Source of the DNA: an uncultured Clostridia bacterium | GTDB taxonomy: Bacteria > Bacillota > Clostridia > Christensenellales > UBA1242 | Length of the DNA: 12,673 nucleotides | Direction of reading: 5' to 3' | Assembly: GCA_900554955.1 (NCBI GenBank) | Contig: USJH01000010.1 | Coordinates: 1 to 12,673, forward strand | Shown: piece after piece, positions 9,314-12,673 of the stretch | Position numbering within the stretch: the stretch's first letter is position 1 | Layout of the letters: each line of letters starts with the position of its first letter | The notes under the pieces: generated by a model | What the model was told of the DNA's origin: nothing | Databases searched by the model: none | Seen by the model: only the letters and a program-made list of their open reading frames with translations | Program-made: the position numbers and the translations under genes

Positions 9314-9349
9314 TTGATTTTGCACTTTTTCTGGTCGTGCCCAAATCAA
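9314..9349 (-). other. Second stem-loop in the gap before virB4 (7 bp + 4 bp stem)
   Basis: TTGATTT (9314-9320) and AAATCAA (9343-9349) are perfect inverted repeats. Inside them GCAC (9322-9325) pairs with GTGC (9337-9340) after a small internal loop, leaving an 11-nt loop. In the transcript the hairpin ends about 25 nt upstream of the virB4 Shine-Dalgarno and is followed by an A/T-rich stretch with a run of five T, not an immediate U-tract. Possible roles are a weak terminator or attenuator, a protein-binding operator, or a structured leader. The pairing is seen in the sequence; the role is inferred. Confidence 0.5.
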
Positions 9350-9360
9350 GTGCATGCCCA

Positions 9361-9374
9361 CCCCCTTTCGGGGG
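9361..9374 (-). other. GC-rich hairpin with GAAA tetraloop (CCCCC-GAAA-GGGGG) in the gap before virB4
   Basis: In the transcribed (minus) sense the RNA reads CCCCCGAAAGGGGG, a perfect 5-bp G-C stem closed by a GNRA-type tetraloop, about 15 nt after the stop codon of the coiled-coil gene. Flanking TGCCC (rc of 9372-9376) and GGGCA (rc of 9355-9359) could form a competing 5-bp stem. No T-tract follows, so it is not a classical intrinsic terminator. It may be an mRNA stability or processing element that tunes virB4 expression, or the remnant of a terminator. It stands out sharply against the AT-rich surroundings. Confidence 0.6.
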
Positions 9375-9389
9375 CAGGATTAATGCAAA

Positions 9390-12300
9390 TTAGTTTTTAG
9401 CGTCATTTCCGTTTCCTTGATTTTTAAGTCCAGGAATCTTATATTTGCTTTGACGTCTCATGTCTTGCATGATTTTGTTCATTGAAGTGAAGTTCTTCAT
9501 TGCTTTCTTTGCTTGCTCTTCAGTTCTTGAGTTCATCGACTTGAGCGAACTGATAAGTTTTGTTTGCTCGTCAAGTTTTGACTGAAGCAACTTAATCTTT
9601 GAATCTTCACTCTTAAGTCCACTTGTTTCAAGTGCTTTAAGACGTTTAGAAAGAGTATCATGGTCGTCCATCAACTGTTTCTGCATCTTGAGATTCTTCT
9701 CATATGCAGCAGATCCAGACTTAGCAACATCTCTCATTCCTTCTTTCTTCATAAACTTGTTCCATTCGTCTTTATATTGATTTCTAATTGCAGCTCCAAT
9801 TGCTCTATCAGAAGAAGCTTTAATGTCTTTCTTGATGTCCAATGTAGAATTCATTGCAACGTTTGTATCAACCGAACGAATTTTCTTAAGTCTTTGATTG
9901 ATAAGTTTTTCTTGAGCCTTAAATTCTGCAAGCTCACTTGCTCGAACAACTCCAGAAGCAGATTTTCTTGCAAATGCTTCACTATTTTCTCTTGCAGCAT
10001 TCATAAGTTTTGCTTCAACTTCTTTTGCAACTCGTTTTGCATCTTCAGTTGTTCTGATCTTTGAAATATCACCAGCATATCCACTTTGCATAAGAGCTTT
10101 TCTAACTTGACTTATATATGCTCTTTGAGTTGTTTCGTCAAGCATTGTCTTTCTTGCTTCTTCTCTTCCAACCTTTTCGGCAGTTCTTTGAGCAGCAAGC
10201 GAATCTCTTGTGCTGATTGTTGATTTTCTTTCAGTTACTTTTGCTTCTCCAGACAAGATTTGTCTTGCTTGATCGGCATATGAAAGTTGACCAATTCTTG
10301 CAGTTGCTTGTGTATTGTTCTTTGTTTTTACAACTTTTGCAGCTTTATAACGAGCTGGGTGCTTAGCAATTTGATCAATTGTTGCATCTACACCTTGAAT
10401 TCTTGCAAGATATTCAGCTTCTTGACCTTCTTCAAGACGACCACTTCTTGTTGCATTGTTAAGTTCTGTTACAAGACGGTTCTTTTCAGCAGTTGCACGT
10501 TTCAAAGCAGCACTTTGAAGTTTTGCATTTCTTCCAAGGAATGTTTGTTCGTTTCTCATGTCATATTTGTGAACTCTTGAAACGAATTGTTTCTTAGCAT
10601 CAGAAACACTTGATTGAGCATTCAAATATCCCGTTTGAAGTTCATCAATCTTCTGGATATTCTTTCTCATATATTTAACGGCATCTTGTTCTGCGATTGC
10701 ACCTGTATATTTCTTAGGATTTTCTTTTCTCATAAGTTCTTTTGCAGTTGCAATTCTATCAATATCGCCGTTTTCTTTGAATACAACACCCTTGCTCCTT
10801 GCAGCAATCTTTTCAACACGAAGTTTTGCTTCTGCTGAAATTATAGCAGCATATTTAGATTGAAGAGCTTTTCTTTGACTTGCACTATATGTGTGGTTTT
10901 CGTGGTTAACATCAAGACCTTGATCACCAACTTTAGACCAATCAATCTTCAACTTATCACGTTTAATTTCATCGCCAAGAACAGCGGCTGTTGTTTTTGA
11001 AGTTGTTTTTGCTTCAGCCCTTGCAGCTGCTTCAGCACGGTTGTTTTGCCATGAAGACTTAATTGCTCTTGCGCCACTCTTTGCTTCACGAGCAAATGCA
11101 TGAGCAAGTCCACTTCTGCCGTTTTGAAGTTGTGCAGAGTAAACATCAAATCTTCTTCTTGCTTTTGAAAGGTCACTTGTAAGTTCTTCTCTTCTATTTT
11201 CGATATAAGAGTCTTTATCATTGAATTTAGAATATTCTTTTTCAAGCTTGTCAAATTCTTTAGCTCTATATTCCATTTCCTTTTGAACTGCTTCTCTATC
11301 GTTTACATCAAGCTTAGACATCATGCCCTTTGCAGTTGCTTCACGATCGATCTTGCCATTCTTGATAACAAGTTTGTTGTTTTCAATGAATTCTTTACGT
11401 TCATTTTGATAAGTTGCTTCCATGTCTGCAAGTTTTGCAGTTGCTTCAGTTCCAATTTTCTCCCACTTGTCAAGTTTGGTTTGAAGTTTGCTTTCTTCTT
11501 CATCACTTGTCTTATGTGAGAATATTGCTCTTGGAGCAGCCAAAAGTGCTTTCTTAAGAGGAGCTTCATATAATCCTGCTTCCTTAAGTGCAATCTTTTC
11601 TTGTTGTTTTGCAATCTTATCGTCAAGAATCTTGTCGCTATATTCACTTCTTGCAACAGCCTTCTTAACCTTTTGATCTTCTGCAAGCATGTCTCTTGCT
11701 TCTGAAAGTTCTTTTTTGGTAAGTTCATTTGCACTTTCGAAGCGAGTTTTGTTCTTATCGTTATAAAGTTTAAGAGCTTGTGCATCTTTCCACTCGTTAA
11801 CAGCTTGATCAACAAGACGTCCATTGTTTTCATCAATTGCAGTTTCTTTTGTATCGTTCCAATGTTTAATTGCTGCTTGTTTTATAGCTTCAGAATTTGC
11901 ATCAAAGATAGAATCTTCAGCAGCTTTATTTTCATTATATTGTTTATAAGCTTTGCCTCGAAGCGCAGGAGCAAGACTTACATCTGCATTGCCTTCTGCT
12001 TGAGCCTTCAAACGTTCATCACGTTCTGCCAACAAACTGTCAAGTTTCTTTTGATCTCTTGTCTTTTCAGCTTCTTGAACAATGCCATAGTTTTCGTCAA
12101 CTTTGCCACCAGCAATATCTGCAAAGCCTCTTGATTCATCTGCTGCAAGTCTTGCAGATTCTGCATACATTCTTGCACGTTCTGCATTTGCACCAGAATC
12201 ATCAGCTTGCGCATTTGTTCCAGAAATTTGTTCTGCTCCTAAAATTGCTTCTGCATTCTCATCTGCAGATTCAGAACCTTCAAAGTTTACATCAACATCG

Positions 12301-12673
12301 GTTGAACTTTGATCTTGAACACGTCCTGCAACATCTGCAAATGCAACATGTCCAGAAGTATCTTTGCTTTCTTCAGCACCAGATCCGGTTCCTTCTGTTC
12401 TTGCTTCTGCAGAAGATTGAGCTTCAGATCCGCCTTCACGCATCTCTGTAATTGTGTCACGAACATTTTCTGCAACACTTTCGCCAATTCCTTCTTCAGC
12501 AGATTCTGTAAGTCCAATATTTTCTGCTGCAGCAGGTGTTTGATCTTGTTGCGCTTCCGCATTTGCATTTGCTTCATTTGTAGCAGTTTCATCAATTACA
12601 CCTTCAGGAATAATTTGATCGCCATTAATTTGTGGCGCTGCCATATAGTTTGCATCTGCAGACAAATCTTGTG
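9390..12673 (-). CDS. Large coiled-coil, cysteine-free hydrophilic protein of the T4SS operon (5'-partial, unknown function)
   Basis: Not recognised as a named family. The frame opens at the window edge; the first possible start in frame is TTG at 12665 and the first ATG is at 12644. Neither has a Shine-Dalgarno, and the codons before the TTG (Gln-Asp) keep the frame open, so the true start is probably outside. Numbering below counts from the TTG, giving 1091 residues to the TAA stop. Residues ~20-200 are acidic and low complexity (Ala, Glu, Ser, Asp, Asn), probably disordered. Residues ~200-1065 are highly charged and Pro-poor, with long stretches of predicted helix or coiled coil. The tail is basic. 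I saw no cysteine, no signal peptide, no membrane segment, and no nucleotide-binding or relaxase motif. Three short repeats (residues ~235-306) and a longer diverged duplication (~427-530 and ~625-722) are visible. Lying just upstream of virB4 suggests a cytoplasmic scaffold, substrate or accessory factor of the secretion system; that role is inference. Confidence 0.9.
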   Translation of the reverse strand, partial: QDLSADANYMAAPQINGDQIIPEGVIDETATNEANANAEAQQDQTPAAAENIGLTESAEEGIGESVAENVRDTITEMREGGSEAQSSAEARTEGTGSGAEESKDTSGHVAFADVAGRVQDQSSTDVDVNFEGSESADENAEAILGAEQISGTNAQADDSGANAERARMYAESARLAADESRGFADIAGGKVDENYGIVQEAEKTRDQKKLDSLLAERDERLKAQAEGNADVSLAPALRGKAYKQYNENKAAEDSIFDANSEAIKQAAIKHWNDTKETAIDENNGRLVDQAVNEWKDAQALKLYNDKNKTRFESANELTKKELSEARDMLAEDQKVKKAVARSEYSDKILDDKIAKQQEKIALKEAGLYEAPLKKALLAAPRAIFSHKTSDEEESKLQTKLDKWEKIGTEATAKLADMEATYQNERKEFIENNKLVIKNGKIDREATAKGMMSKLDVNDREAVQKEMEYRAKEFDKLEKEYSKFNDKDSYIENRREELTSDLSKARRRFDVYSAQLQNGRSGLAHAFAREAKSGARAIKSSWQNNRAEAAARAEAKTTSKTTAAVLGDEIKRDKLKIDWSKVGDQGLDVNHENHTYSASQRKALQSKYAAIISAEAKLRVEKIAARSKGVVFKENGDIDRIATAKELMRKENPKKYTGAIAEQDAVKYMRKNIQKIDELQTGYLNAQSSVSDAKKQFVSRVHKYDMRNEQTFLGRNAKLQSAALKRATAEKNRLVTELNNATRSGRLEEGQEAEYLARIQGVDATIDQIAKHPARYKAAKVVKTKNNTQATARIGQLSYADQARQILSGEAKVTERKSTISTRDSLAAQRTAEKVGREEARKTMLDETTQRAYISQVRKALMQSGYAGDISKIRTTEDAKRVAKEVEAKLMNAARENSEAFARKSASGVVRASELAEFKAQEKLINQRLKKIRSVDTNVAMNSTLDIKKDIKASSDRAIGAAIRNQYKDEWNKFMKKEGMRDVAKSGSAAYEKNLKMQKQLMDDHDTLSKRLKALETSGLKSEDSKIKLLQSKLDEQTKLISSLKSMNSRTEEQAKKAMKNFTSMNKIMQDMRRQSKYKIPGLKNQGNGNDAKN
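10500..11387 (-). repeat. Diverged internal duplication of ~100 residues in the coiled-coil protein (copies 11387-11076 and 10793-10500)
   Basis: Residues ~427-530 and ~625-722 of the 9390-12673 product align by eye. Both begin with the pattern N-G-x-I-D-R-x-A-T-A-K followed by a Met-containing helix (NGKIDREATAKGMM against NGDIDRIATAKELM). Both continue with a charged helix carrying AV-x(2-4)-M and a Tyr, and end with a similar helix (LSKARRRFDVYSAQLQNGRS against VSDAKKQFVSRVHKYDMRNE) and an Ala/Arg/Lys-rich segment. Identity is strongest in the opening motif and weak afterwards, so the extent of the duplication is uncertain. The ~94-residue spacer between copies is basic and Ala-rich. Confidence 0.5.
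11748..11963 (-). repeat. Three short tandem protein repeats (~23 residues) in the coiled-coil protein
   Basis: Within the 9390-12673 product, residues ~235-306 contain three similar segments. Each has a small/aliphatic residue, a short gap, then an aromatic pair position (QY, HW, EW), followed by N/K-E/D and ending in an Asp/Asn-rich turn (around DANS, DENN, NDKN). Example cores are KAYKQYNEN, AAIKHWNDT and QAVNEWKDA. The nucleotide copies are diverged, so this is an old repeat and not a recent slippage product. The alignment was made by eye and the unit borders are approximate. Confidence 0.5.

Noticed and set aside
9281..9325. Possible promoter before virB4 (TATAAA-like hexamer near 9295 in the minus sense)
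   Set aside because: No acceptable -35 hexamer at 16-18 nt; the TATAAA arises in an A/T run between the second hairpin and the Shine-Dalgarno. An operon-internal promoter cannot be excluded but is not supported.
9301..9374. Intrinsic terminator between the coiled-coil gene and virB4
   Set aside because: Both hairpins lack an immediate U-tract in the minus-sense transcript, so a strong terminator is unlikely; they are recorded as stem-loops instead.
12287..12595. Open frames on both strands inside the large genes (for example 12059-12451 plus, 11321-11836 minus, 5349-5765 minus, 668-1129 plus)
   Set aside because: All overlap the long VirB4, VirB6-like and coiled-coil genes, have biased compositions expected of shadow frames (runs of Leu, Gln, Lys, Phe, Cys) and show no ribosome binding site or recognisable domain.
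12663..12665. TTG at 12665 as the true start of the coiled-coil protein
   Set aside because: No Shine-Dalgarno precedes it and the frame stays open to the window edge, so the start more likely lies outside.
1..12673. Mycoplasma-type genetic code (TGA = Trp)
   Set aside because: Checked Trp positions use TGG and the long frames carry no internal TGA; the standard code explains everything seen.

Overview
The window is AT-rich, and every supported gene lies on the minus strand, so transcription runs from high to low coordinates. Four coding sequences are visible: two complete and two cut by the window edges. The order reads as one operon from a type IV secretion / conjugation (T4SS) module. Trp is encoded by TGG (checked at several sites, including two adjacent codons at 2587-2592). 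The long frames stay open without any TGA reassignment, and all three visible stops are TAA. This fits a low-GC Bacillota or Mycoplasmatota-related bacterium using the standard code, not a Mycoplasma that reads TGA as Trp. The exact lineage cannot be told from this sequence.

Layout in order of transcription: (1) 12673-9390 is a hydrophilic, Ala/Glu/Lys-rich protein that appears to contain no cysteine, with an acidic low-complexity N-terminus, long predicted coiled coils and internal repeats. Its reading frame is still open at the window edge, so the true start is probably outside. (2) 9389-9276 is a 114-nt intergenic gap with two hairpins and a strong Shine-Dalgarno. (3) 9275-6516 is a VirB4-class ATPase (919 aa) whose first ~95 residues look like a fused PrgI-type two-helix membrane domain. 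(4) 6504-133 is a 2123-aa polytopic protein. It has three N-terminal membrane segments, a ~1600-residue predicted extracytoplasmic region, a C-terminal membrane cluster with a VirB6/TrbL-like signature, and a basic Ser/Gly/Arg-rich cytoplasmic tail. (5) 116-1 is the first 38 codons of another gene with a good ribosome binding site, in the position where related elements carry a pilin-like subunit.

Putting these together: the VirB4 ATPase would power assembly or substrate transfer, and the giant VirB6-like protein would form the inner-membrane channel and an unusually large surface-exposed part. The downstream small gene may be the pilin-like component, and the upstream coiled-coil protein is an unrecognised soluble partner. 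From memory, the order ATPase / large membrane protein / small protein matches the families named after Mycoplasma bovis ICE genes Mbov_0397, Mbov_0396 and Mbov_0395. I could not run a search to confirm this. No relaxase, coupling protein, integrase, origin of transfer, tRNA, rRNA, CRISPR array or insertion sequence is visible here. Whether the element moves DNA or secretes proteins is therefore not settled by this window.
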